The translations under genes and the position numbers were made by a program. Shown in pieces: positions 1-6,700 of a DNA stretch of 7,324 bases. The stretch's first letter is position 1, and every line of letters begins with the position of its first letter. Below the pieces are notes generated by a model that was given only the letters and a program-made list of their open reading frames with translations, was not told where the DNA came from and made no database searches. The stretch spans positions 1 through 7,324 of the forward strand of contig JACQQZ010000128.1 of NCBI GenBank assembly GCA_016206755.1, in the 5' to 3' direction. This stretch comes from Candidatus Omnitrophota bacterium. Its GTDB lineage: Bacteria > Omnitrophota > Gorgyraeia > 1-14-0-20-64-10 > JACQQZ01.

Positions 1-47
1 GTTGGAGTTCTCGTCGGAGGTTGGATTTTCGTAAGTCGTTTTGTCTG

Positions 48-125
48 CGGGGCGTGGCTCAGCTTGGCTAGAGCGCTTGCATGGGGTGCAAGAGGTCCCC
101 GGTTCAAATCCGGGCGCCCCGACCA
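48..125 (+). tRNA. tRNA-Pro (anticodon GGG), CCA encoded
   Basis: The sequence folds as a complete cloverleaf. The 7-bp acceptor stem is CGGGGCG (48-54) with CGCCCCG (115-121). T8 and G9 are followed by a D-arm GCTC/GAGC with the GG of the D-loop. The anticodon stem is CTTGC/GCAAG around the loop ATGGGGT (81-87), so bases 34-36 are GGG, reading proline CCC/CCU codons. The variable loop is AGGTC. The T-arm is CCCGG/CCGGG around TTCAAAT, and discriminator A is followed by an encoded CCA (123-125). All stems are perfectly paired, so the gene looks functional. Bases 81-100 recur exactly at 1780-1799, downstream of the next gene. Confidence 0.97.
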
Positions 126-157
126 GCTTTATCGTTTTGAATCATAAGAGGTTGTGG

Positions 158-211
158 CGATTTGTGAATAAATTCATGTCGATTTGTGCATGAGCGATCC
201 ATTCTGTGAAT
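158..211 (+). repeat. Three phased TNTGTGNAT direct repeats upstream of the accessory gene
   Basis: The 9-mers TTTGTGAAT (161-169), TTTGTGCAT (183-191) and TCTGTGAAT (203-211) lie 22 and 20 bp apart, about two helical turns each. The first two extend leftwards to CGATTTGTG (158-166 and 180-188). A short palindrome, TGAAT-AA-ATTCA, overlaps the first copy (165-176). The position between the tRNA and the start of the AlbA_2 gene would suit an operator or iterated protein-binding site. No convincing -35/-10 pair could be assigned in 126-251. Chance is possible at this short length. Confidence 0.35.
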
Positions 212-251
212 CTACCCTGAATCCTTGCGCATCGAAGTACTTCAGAGTAAA

Positions 252-1682
252 ATGCAGAGTATGGATTTAAGCGAGCTCCTGAAACGCAACGAAGGCAAGA
301 CCCTCGAGTTTAAGCGGGACATTTCTTCCGCGGAGAACATCCTCCGTACCATCGTGGCATTTGCCAATACCGCTGGTGGAGTCCTTCTGGTTGGGGTGGA
401 GAACAAAACTCGTCATGTCCGTGGAGTGATCGGGGATCCCCTCGTTTTGGAGGAGCGCTTGGCGAATTTTATTGCTGACGGGATCCGTCCCCATCTGGTG
501 CCCGATTTGGAGATTCTTCCTTGGCGGCGCACCTACGTGGTTGCTGTGCAGATTTATCCAAGTCCCATTCGGCCTCACCATGTCAAAGCCCTGGGTCCTG
601 AGGCAGGAGTTTTTGTCCGGATTGGCTCAACGAATCGCCGGGCGGACCGGGAGCTGATCCAAGAGCTTGGCCGATGGGCCCGTAACGAATCGTTTGACGA
701 ACAACCGATGTTGGAGCTCAACTCGGAAGCGATCGACTTCCGAGTAGCTTCCGAGTTGTTTGCACCTATCAAGGCATTGAAACGTTCCGACTTAAAGACC
801 TTGCGGCTGACCACCCACCATCAAGGGCGGGAGGTGCCTACGGTGGGCGGTGTTCTTTTATTTGGAAAGAAGCGGGAGAAATATTTTCCGGATGCGTGGA
901 TCCAGGCAGGGCGTTTTGAAGGAACGGACCGAAGTCGGATTCTGGATACGGCTGAGATTAGGGTTCCTCCGGTACAAGCTGTCGAAGAAGCGATTGCTTT
1001 CGTCAAGCGCAATATCGCGCGAGAGACGGTCATTGGAGAAGTCCGCCATGTGGAGCGATGGATGTTTCCTCTCCCGGCTGTTCGAGAGGCAGTGATTAAC
1101 GCGATCGTCCACGCAGATTATGCCCAGCGGGGCGCTCCCATACGAGTAGCCGTTTACGCCGACCGGCTGGAAATCGAGAATCCGGGGCTACTTCCTTTCG
1201 GGTTAGCCATTGAAGAGATTCAGAAAGGGATTTCTCGCCTCCGCAATCGAGTCATTGGCCGAGTCTTTCATGCATTGGGACTCATTGAGCAGTGGGGCAG
1301 TGGAATTCAGCGGATCCTTGGTGCGTGCCGAGAGGCCGGGCTTCAAGATCCCACATTTGAAGAAATCGGGATCCATTTCCGGGTGACGCTGTTTAAGGCA
1401 CGGCGCCGAGTTCCTCTCGTGAGGAGGACTGATCAAATGATCTTACGCGCTCTCGGACAGTCCAAAGGTCTTTCCACCCATGAATTGGCGGCTCTGATTC
1501 AACGATCGCCCCGAGCAACTCGGACTCGCCTCCTTTCCTTGGTGGAGCGAGGAATTGTGGTGGAAGTAGGGACAGGGCCTAAAGATCCTCAGCGCCGCTA
1601 TTTTCTTGCCGATAACCAGCGGGATCGGTTTGAGAGGTCTTCTGCTAAAGTGCTGCTAAAGAAACAAGCCAAAACGGGATAA
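252..1682 (+). CDS. AlbA_2 (Schlafen-like) / HATPase_c_4 / winged-helix putative DNA-binding protein
   Basis: This resembles the COG2865-type proteins often annotated as putative transcriptional regulators or ATP-dependent DNA helicase-related; the cellular role is not established. Residue numbers count from the upstream TTG at 225. An N-terminal AlbA_2-like domain shows the LEFKRD motif (27-32) and the FANTAGG segment (46-52). A C-terminal HATPase_c_4-like region has REAVINAIVHADY (287-299), EIENPG (316-321) and WGSGI (357-361). The last ~70 residues look like a winged helix-turn-helix. I chose ATG 252 because AGAG lies four bases before it and the AlbA_2 domain begins soon after; TTG 225 (485 aa) lacks a visible ribosome site, and ATG 261 is also possible. 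The gene stands alone between the tRNA and a partial tRNA repeat, and appears less GC-rich than the operon downstream. Both points fit an acquired gene, though no integrase or toxin-like partner is visible. A role in regulating the adjacent operon is possible but unsupported. Confidence 0.85.
   Translation: MQSMDLSELLKRNEGKTLEFKRDISSAENILRTIVAFANTAGGVLLVGVENKTRHVRGVIGDPLVLEERLANFIADGIRPHLVPDLEILPWRRTYVVAVQIYPSPIRPHHVKALGPEAGVFVRIGSTNRRADRELIQELGRWARNESFDEQPMLELNSEAIDFRVASELFAPIKALKRSDLKTLRLTTHHQGREVPTVGGVLLFGKKREKYFPDAWIQAGRFEGTDRSRILDTAEIRVPPVQAVEEAIAFVKRNIARETVIGEVRHVERWMFPLPAVREAVINAIVHADYAQRGAPIRVAVYADRLEIENPGLLPFGLAIEEIQKGISRLRNRVIGRVFHALGLIEQWGSGIQRILGACREAGLQDPTFEEIGIHFRVTLFKARRRVPLVRRTDQMILRALGQSKGLSTHELAALIQRSPRATRTRLLSLVERGIVVEVGTGPKDPQRRYFLADNQRDRFERSSAKVLLKKQAKTG
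719..758 (+). repeat. 12-bp inverted repeat with two alternative right arms, inside the AlbA_2 gene
   Basis: CAACTCGGAAGC (719-730) and GCTTCCGAGTTG (747-758) are perfect reverse complements separated by 16 nt. The loop holds a second copy of CTTCCGAGT (737-745), which also occurs at 748-756. The left arm can therefore pair with either copy, giving a 9-bp stem with a 7-nt loop or a 12-bp stem with a 16-nt loop. It lies wholly in coding sequence (LNSEAIDFRVASEL). The structure is certain as sequence; its function is unknown and it may be chance. Confidence 0.6.
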
Positions 1683-1745
1683 AACAGCGTCTATTGGGGT
1701 GAAAGGCGATTCTACGCAACTGTCAGTCAGATCAACGCATGTGCA

Positions 1746-1803
1746 TCAGCGCCGGCTAGGGTGAAACGGGCGGATCAAAATGGGGTGCAAGAGGTCCCCC
1801 GGT
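1746..1803 (+). repeat. Partial tRNA-Pro repeat (possible att scar or decayed tRNA)
   Basis: ATGGGGTGCAAGAGGTCCCC at 1780-1799 is identical to bases 81-100 of the tRNA-Pro (anticodon loop, 3' anticodon stem, variable loop, start of T-stem). With one extra C the match continues through GGT (1801-1803). Upstream, TCAGC-GCC-GGCTAG (1746-1759) resembles the D-arm segment TCAGC-TT-GGCTAG (59-71), but the spacing to the exact block is 11 nt longer than in the tRNA. The T-loop and 3' acceptor strand are absent, so this is not a functional tRNA. Direct repeats of tRNA parts on either side of an accessory gene are typical of integration sites; erosion of a tandem tRNA copy is the alternative. Confidence 0.65.
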
Positions 1804-1823
1804 ACCGCTGTTGACACATTGAG

Positions 1824-3131
1824 ATGAAGACGATGATGAAACCGATTCAAGTGGGACTCATTGGATTGGGAACCGTGGGAACCGGCGTTGCAAAAGTGCT
1901 CATCGAGCGCCAGGCCTGGTTCTCCAAACGGGCCGGCGTGCCGATTGTCCTGAAAAAAATTGCCACACGGCATCCCGCGCGGCAGCGCCCCGTGCGTTTG
2001 AAACCGGGCCTGGTCACGCGCAATCCCAACGACATCCTGCAAGATCCGGAAATCCAAGTGGTCATTGAATTGGTGGGGGGACTGCATCCGGCCAAGGAGT
2101 GGATGGCGGCCGCACTCCGCGCGAAAAAGCATGTGATCACCGCCAACAAAGCGCTCTTGGCCCATCATGGCCCCGAGATTTTTAAAGCGGCAGCGCGCGC
2201 GGGCGTTTCGGTGCATTTCGAGGCCAGTGTCGCCGGCGGCATCCCGATCATCAAAGGTCTGCGGGAAGGATTGGTCGCCAATGAAATCCAAGCGCTCTAC
2301 GGCATCATCAACGGCACATCCAATTTTATTCTCTCCGAGATGAGCCGCGAAGGGTGCAGCTTTGACGCCGCCCTCAAAGAGGCGCAGCAACGAGGGTACG
2401 CCGAACGCAATCCGGCGCTCGATCTCAAAGGCATCGATACGGCGCACAAACTTTCGATTCTTTCGCTGCTGGCTTTCGGAAAAACCGTTCAACCGGAAGA
2501 GATGTTTGTCGAGGGGATTCCGGAGATCACCCACAACGACATCCACTACGCAAAAGATTTGGGATACTCCGTGAAATTGCTGGCCATCGCCAAACGCGAA
2601 GGCAATGAGCTGGAGCTTCGCGTTCATCCGACGCTTTTGCCGCGCCAACATCCGTTGTCCCGCGTTCACGGCGTTTACAATGCCATTTACGTCAAAGGGG
2701 ATCTGGTCGGAGAACAATTGTTCTACGGGCAAGGGGCCGGGCGCTGGCCGACTGCCAGCGCTGTTTTGGCGGATGTGGTCGATGTTGCCCGAGCGATTTC
2801 AGCCGGGACCTCGTTGCGTTCTCCGGCGTTGGACACCGCCTCGGCGATTCGAAGAATTCGACCGATGGGTGAGATCGAAGGACGGTATTATTTCCGGTTT
2901 TCTTGCATTGACCGCCCGGGCGTTTTGGCAAAAATCGCCCGGATCTTGGGAACCCATCACATCTCCATTGCCAGCGTGATTCAGCCGGACCGCCGCCGCG
3001 ATCACATCGTCCCGCTGATCATGGTGACGCATGAGGCCCGGGAGCGCCAAGTGCAGGCGGCCTTAGCGGAAATTGACCGGCTGTCGATTATTCGCCGTAA
3101 GACCGTTGCGATCCGGATTGAGCGGGGTTAG
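1824..3131 (+). CDS. hom: Homoserine dehydrogenase with C-terminal ACT domain
   Basis: This cytoplasmic enzyme reduces aspartate semialdehyde to homoserine with NAD(P)H, the branch step towards threonine and methionine. The N-terminal Rossmann fold shows GLGTVG (14-19). TANKALLA carries the conserved Lys109, and GIINGTSNF (160-168) is the family signature. The acidic cluster matches the yeast catalytic set: E194, D200, D205 and K209 align with E208, D214, D219 and K223. An ACT domain (about 354-430, [21 protein letters not shown]...) suggests allosteric feedback, classically by threonine. The length of 435 aa is normal for the monofunctional form with ACT. First gene of the operon; thrC follows after 4 nt. 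The start is uncertain: ATG 1824 has only a too-close GAG, whereas ATG 1836 (giving [10 protein letters not shown]) has GAAG five bases upstream and fits homologue starts better. The upstream region ends in the partial tRNA repeat. Confidence 0.96.
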   Translation: MKTMMKPIQVGLIGLGTVGTGVAKVLIERQAWFSKRAGVPIVLKKIATRHPARQRPVRLKPGLVTRNPNDILQDPEIQVVIELVGGLHPAKEWMAAALRAKKHVITANKALLAHHGPEIFKAAARAGVSVHFEASVAGGIPIIKGLREGLVANEIQALYGIINGTSNFILSEMSREGCSFDAALKEAQQRGYAERNPALDLKGIDTAHKLSILSLLAFGKTVQPEEMFVEGIPEITHNDIHYAKDLGYSVKLLAIAKREGNELELRVHPTLLPRQHPLSRVHGVYNAIYVKGDLVGEQLFYGQGAGRWPTASAVLADVVDVARAISAGTSLRSPALDTASAIRRIRPMGEIEGRYYFRFSCIDRPGVLAKIARILGTHHISIASVIQPDRRRDHIVPLIMVTHEARERQVQAALAEIDRLSIIRRKTVAIRIERG

Positions 3132-3135
3132 TCGC

Positions 3136-4200
3136 ATGCCGCTCTCGCCATGGCCGGGCATCATCCGGCAGTATCGCTCCTTTCTTCCGGTGACATCTCG
3201 CACGCCGATTGTCACGCTGATGGAAGGCAACACGCCGCTGATTCCGGCCCCATCCATTTCAAAACTTGTCGGCGGGGGGGTTGAAGTTTTCTTGAAGTGC
3301 GAAGGGCTCAATCCGACCGGCTCTTTTAAGGACCGCGGCATGACGATGGCGGTCTCGAAAGCCAAAGAGTCCGGTGCAACCGCCGTGATTTGCGCTTCCA
3401 CCGGCAATACGTCCGCCTCCGCTGCGGCGTATGCCGCGCGGGCCGGAATGAAATGTTTTGTGCTGATTCCCAAAGGGGCCATCGCCCTGGGGAAGCTGGC
3501 ACAGGCATTGATTCATGGCGCGCGCGTTCTGGCGGTGGAAGGGAATTTCGATCAAGCGCTGAATCTCGTTCGGGCCGTGGCCAAAGATTACCCGGTTTCA
3601 TTGGTGAATTCCATCAATCCGTATCGCATTGAGGGACAAAAGACCGGCGCATTTGAGGTTTGCGATGTTCTAGGTGTTGCTCCCGATTATCACGCGATTC
3701 CGGTGGGGAATGCCGGCAACATCACGGCGTATTGGAAAGGTTACCGGGCTTACGCGCAAGCGGGCCGGATTCGACATTTGCCGAAAATGCTTGGGTTTCA
3801 GGCGGCTGGAGCCGCACCGCTGATTTCCGGAAAGCCGGTGGCCAACCCGAAAACAATCGCCACCGCCATTCGAATCGGAAATCCGGCCAGTTGGGAAGGG
3901 GCGCTGCGCGCAAAAACCGAGTCGAAAGGATTGATTGACGCCGTCACCGACAGGGAGATTCTCCAAGCGTACCGTTTGCTGGCGACAGCGGCCGGCGTTT
4001 TTGTGGAGCCGGCTTCTGCGGCCTCGGTGGCGGGTGTCCTTAGATTGTCGCGCCGAAAGTTTTTTAAACGCAGATCCACCGTGGTGTGCGTGGTCACCGG
4101 ACACGGTTTAAAAGACCCGGACCGCGCCATTGAAGAAGCGGTTTCGCCCAAAACGGTTCCGGCGCGTTTGGGATCGGTCGTCAAGGCATTGGGGTTTTGA
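3136..4200 (+). CDS. thrC: Threonine synthase, PLP-dependent
   Basis: It converts O-phospho-L-homoserine and water to L-threonine and phosphate, the last step of threonine synthesis. The sequence is a fold-type II PLP enzyme of the short (about 350 aa) threonine synthase class, 354 aa here. Residues 30-36 (EGNTPLI) are typical of the class. [10 protein letters not shown] holds the PLP lysine K65. STGNTSAS (88-95) and the phosphate-cradle loop GNAGN (191-195) follow. The start at ATG 3136 gives [19 protein letters not shown], which matches the usual N-terminus; a longer reading from 3073 would overlap hom by 59 bases and adds nothing family-like. GAGCGGGG about ten bases upstream is a modest ribosome site. 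It lies 4 nt after hom and directly abuts the next start, so translational coupling is likely. Confidence 0.96.
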   Translation: MPLSPWPGIIRQYRSFLPVTSRTPIVTLMEGNTPLIPAPSISKLVGGGVEVFLKCEGLNPTGSFKDRGMTMAVSKAKESGATAVICASTGNTSASAAAYAARAGMKCFVLIPKGAIALGKLAQALIHGARVLAVEGNFDQALNLVRAVAKDYPVSLVNSINPYRIEGQKTGAFEVCDVLGVAPDYHAIPVGNAGNITAYWKGYRAYAQAGRIRHLPKMLGFQAAGAAPLISGKPVANPKTIATAIRIGNPASWEGALRAKTESKGLIDAVTDREILQAYRLLATAAGVFVEPASAASVAGVLRLSRRKFFKRRSTVVCVVTGHGLKDPDRAIEEAVSPKTVPARLGSVVKALGF

Positions 4201-5436
4201 ATGGCAAGCCCTCGGATGAAATTGGGAATGAAATATTTGGCATTGGTGTGCGACGGGATGGGGGATTATCCCGTGGCGCAGTTGGGCAACAAAACTCCGC
4301 TGGAGGCGGCCAAAACGCCTTCAATGGATTCTTTGGCCCAGGGCGGACGCGTGGGATTGGCGCGCACCATTCCGGAAGGATTCACCCCGGCCAGCGACGT
4401 CGGAAATTTGGCCATTTTGGGCTACGACCCGCGAAAATTTTACTGCGGCCGCGGTGTCATGGAAGCCGCCAACATGGGTGTGAAGCTCGGTCCGGACGAA
4501 GTGGCGTTTCGCTGCAATTTGATTACCGGAGACGGCAATAAACTGGTTGATTACTCTGCCGGACAGATCAGCTCGCAGGAATCCGCCGCGCTGATCCATG
4601 CCGTCGGAGAAGAGTTGGGCAACGACCGCATCCGTTTTTATCCCGGGATCAAATACCGGCATTTGATGGTGGTGCATGACCCGGCGATCAAAGAGGATCT
4701 GCTGAAAACCTTCTGCGAGCCGCCGCACGACGTCATGGGTTGGAAAATTTCAGAACATTTGCCCAAGGGGCCCGCCGCAGAATTTTTGGTGAATTTGATG
4801 AATCACGCGCACGACGTGCTGATGCGCCACGAGATCAATCAAGTCCGTGTGGACTTGGGGGAAAATCCCGGCAATCGCATTTGGCTCTGGGGTCAAGGCC
4901 ACGCCATCGCTTTTCCGACGTTCCGGGAGCTGTACGGTTTAACCGGTTCCGTGATTTCAGCAGTCGATTTGGTCAATGGGCTGGGCATGTTGGCCGGACT
5001 TCAAATCGTCAAAGTCCCTGGGGCCACCGGCTACTACGACACCAATTATCTGGGCAAGGCCGAGTACGCCTTAAAGGCCTTAAAAGATCATGATTTTGTT
5101 TTTGTGCATGTTGAGGCGGCCGATGAGGCAGGGCACAACGGTCATTTGCGGGAAAAAATCGCCGCCATCGAAAACTTTGACAAATTGATCGTGGGCACCC
5201 TTGTCGGAGAGCTCAGGCGCGCCAAAAATTTCAGGATTTTATTGATCCCAGATCATTTAACGGCAGTTGAGAAAAGAATGCATGTTCCGGATCCGGTTCC
5301 GTTTCTTGTTTACGGCAAGGGCATCGCATCCAACGGGGTGGAGTCCTACGGCGAATCGGCTGCAAAAGCCGGCGGCTTGTTTGTCGAAGGCGCGCACACC
5401 CTCTTGCCCCAATTGATGACGCAGGAAACTCTCTAG
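4201..5436 (+). CDS. ApgM-family protein, probable homoserine kinase (annotated alternative: 2,3-bisphosphoglycerate-independent phosphoglycerate mutase)
   Basis: This is an alkaline-phosphatase-superfamily protein of the archaeal-type cofactor-independent phosphoglycerate mutase family (COG3635). A subgroup found in threonine clusters (TIGR02535) is proposed to be homoserine kinase, replacing GHMP-type ThrB. Its position between thrC and lysC, with no thrB in view, supports the kinase role by inference. Visible motifs are LVCDGMGDYP with metal ligand D18, and PASDVGNLAILGYDP with the nucleophile-position S65. Others are YYDTNYLGKAEYAL, HVEAADEAGHNGH (303-315, with D308 and H312), and DHLTAVEKRMHVPDPVPF (351-368). 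The last differs from the more usual DHPTP...THT...DPVPF form, which may mark the kinase branch. The start ATG 4201 follows the thrC stop directly; ATG 4228 would give MKYLALVCDGM, the classical family N-terminus, and is a real alternative. Length 411 aa is normal. A mutase role cannot be excluded from sequence alone. Confidence 0.9.
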   Translation: MASPRMKLGMKYLALVCDGMGDYPVAQLGNKTPLEAAKTPSMDSLAQGGRVGLARTIPEGFTPASDVGNLAILGYDPRKFYCGRGVMEAANMGVKLGPDEVAFRCNLITGDGNKLVDYSAGQISSQESAALIHAVGEELGNDRIRFYPGIKYRHLMVVHDPAIKEDLLKTFCEPPHDVMGWKISEHLPKGPAAEFLVNLMNHAHDVLMRHEINQVRVDLGENPGNRIWLWGQGHAIAFPTFRELYGLTGSVISAVDLVNGLGMLAGLQIVKVPGATGYYDTNYLGKAEYALKALKDHDFVFVHVEAADEAGHNGHLREKIAAIENFDKLIVGTLVGELRRAKNFRILLIPDHLTAVEKRMHVPDPVPFLVYGKGIASNGVESYGESAAKAGGLFVEGAHTLLPQLMTQETL

Positions 5437-5440
5437 CGTT

Positions 5441-6685
5441 ATGCTCATCGTCCAGAAATTCGGCGGAAGCTCCGTTGCCAACCCGGACCGCATTGTGAAT
5501 GTGGCCAAGCGCGTCGCCCTGACGCGCCGGGAGGGGCACCGGGTGGTCGTCGTGGTTTCGGCGTTGGGGGATACCACCGACGATTTGATTGAGCTTTCAC
5601 GAAAAGTCACCCGCAATCCGGTGGAGCGGGAGATGGACATGCTCATGGCCACCGGCGAGCAGGTTTCTGTGGCGCTGCTGGCGATGGCCATTCAAGAGCT
5701 GGGGATTCCGGCCATCTCTTTTACCGGCGCGCAGGTGGGCATTGTCACGGACTCCTCTCATACGCGCGCAAAAATTAAAAACATCAGCGGCCAGCGCATT
5801 TCGGAACAGCTCAAGCGCGGAAAAGTGGTTGTCGTCGCCGGCTTTCAAGGCATGACGGAAGATCATGAGATTACAACGTTGGGCCGGGGCGGCAGTGATT
5901 TGTCGGCGGTGGCGCTGGCCGTCGCATTGAAAGCTCAGGTTTGCGAAATCTACACCGATGTGGAGGGGGTTTATACAACCGACCCTCGCATCGTGCCGGA
6001 GGCCCGCAAGCTCGAGTCGGTCAGCTATGACGAAATGCTGGAAATGGCTTCTCTGGGCGCGCAGGTGATGCAGGCGCGCTCCATGGAAGTCGCAAAAAAA
6101 TATTCCATTCCCATTCACGTGAGATCCAGTTTTTCAAAGCAACCCGGAACGATCATTTCGAAGGAGGTCAAATCCATGGAAGACGTCGTGGTGCGCGGAG
6201 TGTCCCTTGCAAAAGAGGAGGCGAAAGTCACCATCTGTGATGTGCCGGACAAGCCCGGCCTGGCCGCCAAAATTTTCACGCGGATTTCCGAAGCCAACAT
6301 CAACGTGGACACCATTGTGCAAAACGTCAGCAAGACCGGCACCACAGACCTTTCGTTCACGGTCGGGTTGCCGGATTTGAACAAGACGTTGACGGTGGCC
6401 CGCAAGGTCGCGCGGGAAGTGCGCGCCAAAGGCGTGACCTATGACGACAAAATCGCCAAAGTCTCGGTGGTGGGCATCGGAATGCGCAGCCACTCCGGCA
6501 TCGCCGCCAAAATGTTTCAGGCGCTGGCCAAAGAGTCGATCAACATCGAGATGATTTCGACCAGCGAAATTAAAATTTCATGCGTCATCGGCAAAAATCA
6601 GGCGGTCCGGGCGGTCCGGGCGCTGCACAAGGCGTTTGGCCTAAACCGCTTGGGTCGAAAAACTCAACTGGCTTTGGTGCGGTAG
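5441..6685 (+). CDS. lysC: Aspartate kinase, monofunctional, two C-terminal ACT domains
   Basis: It phosphorylates L-aspartate with ATP to form aspartyl phosphate, the common entry to lysine, threonine, methionine and diaminopimelate. The catalytic domain (about 1-245) shows KFGGSS (6-11), ATGEQVS with E73, and TLGRGGSD (146-153). These are followed by EIYTDVEGVYTTDPR and the SYDEMLEMASLGAQVMQARS segment. ACT domains lie at about 262-335 (VTICDVPDKPGLAAKIF) and 341-410 (VSVVGIGMRSHSGIAAKMF), implying feedback by lysine and/or threonine. The 414-aa length matches the Bacillus lysC / Corynebacterium ask class. The main start ATG 5441 has a poor ribosome site (AGGA 14 bases upstream) and lies 4 nt after the previous stop, so it probably relies on coupling. 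A strong internal start at 6176 is annotated separately. cimA follows after 15 nt. Confidence 0.97.
   Translation: MLIVQKFGGSSVANPDRIVNVAKRVALTRREGHRVVVVVSALGDTTDDLIELSRKVTRNPVEREMDMLMATGEQVSVALLAMAIQELGIPAISFTGAQVGIVTDSSHTRAKIKNISGQRISEQLKRGKVVVVAGFQGMTEDHEITTLGRGGSDLSAVALAVALKAQVCEIYTDVEGVYTTDPRIVPEARKLESVSYDEMLEMASLGAQVMQARSMEVAKKYSIPIHVRSSFSKQPGTIISKEVKSMEDVVVRGVSLAKEEAKVTICDVPDKPGLAAKIFTRISEANINVDTIVQNVSKTGTTDLSFTVGLPDLNKTLTVARKVAREVRAKGVTYDDKIAKVSVVGIGMRSHSGIAAKMFQALAKESINIEMISTSEIKISCVIGKNQAVRAVRALHKAFGLNRLGRKTQLALVR
6161..6178 (+). promoter_or_regulatory. Internal Shine-Dalgarno and start codon within lysC
   Basis: AAGGAGGT (6161-6168) is a near-perfect complement to the 16S rRNA 3' tail. 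It is followed after eight bases from the last G of GGAGG by ATG (6176-6178), exactly in the lysC frame (codon 246, in VKSMEDVV). It is the strongest ribosome site in the window, much better than that of lysC itself. It sits at the linker between kinase and ACT domains, as expected for a separate beta-subunit start. Confidence 0.8.
6176..6685 (+). CDS. lysC: Aspartokinase beta (regulatory) subunit from internal start in lysC
   Basis: Predicted 169-aa product, in frame and co-terminal with lysC, containing only the two ACT domains. In Bacillus subtilis aspartokinase II and Corynebacterium glutamicum aspartokinase, an in-frame internal start produces a beta subunit of about 160-172 residues that joins the full-length alpha subunit in an alpha2beta2 enzyme and binds the feedback amino acid. 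The position here (codon 246 of 414) and size closely match those cases. The sequence directly shows the ribosome site, the ATG and the domain boundary. Expression is inferred. Confidence 0.7.
   Translation: MEDVVVRGVSLAKEEAKVTICDVPDKPGLAAKIFTRISEANINVDTIVQNVSKTGTTDLSFTVGLPDLNKTLTVARKVAREVRAKGVTYDDKIAKVSVVGIGMRSHSGIAAKMFQALAKESINIEMISTSEIKISCVIGKNQAVRAVRALHKAFGLNRLGRKTQLALVR
6601..6618 (+). repeat. Tandem 9-bp repeat GGCGGTCCG x2 in lysC
   Basis: Two exact 9-bp units encode AVR-AVR in the last ACT domain (NQAVRAVRALHKAF). Homologues as I recall them have the same overall length here, so the repeat appears to be substitution or codon convergence rather than a recent in-frame insertion. It could allow slippage by 9 bp without a frameshift. 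Confidence 0.5.
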
Positions 6686-6700
6686 AAACGAGAGAAGATC

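Noticed and set aside
190..270. Small 26-codon reading frame starting ATG 190 ahead of the AlbA_2 gene
   Set aside because: No ribosome site, overlaps the larger gene's start in another frame, and has no recognisable features; likely chance.
1784..1800. GGGG...CCCC pairing in the partial tRNA repeat as a terminator for the AlbA_2 gene
   Set aside because: The stem is only four pairs and no U-run follows. The same pairing is present by accident in the functional tRNA.
1683..1823. Threonine/isoleucine attenuator leader peptide before hom
   Set aside because: No short reading frame rich in Thr/Ile codons with a following terminator hairpin was seen in this gap.
1746..2732. Long minus-strand reading frame opposite hom (328 codons)
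   Set aside because: It mirrors hom, whose full set of catalytic motifs is on the + strand; the antisense translation has no recognisable domain. Similar antisense frames opposite the other genes were dismissed for the same reason.
3073..3135. Extended N-terminus for thrC starting at 3073
   Set aside because: It would overlap the hom coding region by 59 bases and has no family similarity. ATG 3136 gives the usual threonine synthase N-terminus.
5067..5086. GCCTTAAAG/GCCTTAAAA tandem unit in the apgM-like gene
   Set aside because: A short two-unit near-repeat encoding ALK-ALK, readily explained by the helical amino-acid pattern.
5437..5440. Lysine riboswitch or leader before lysC
   Set aside because: Only four bases separate lysC from the preceding stop codon, leaving no room for a leader.
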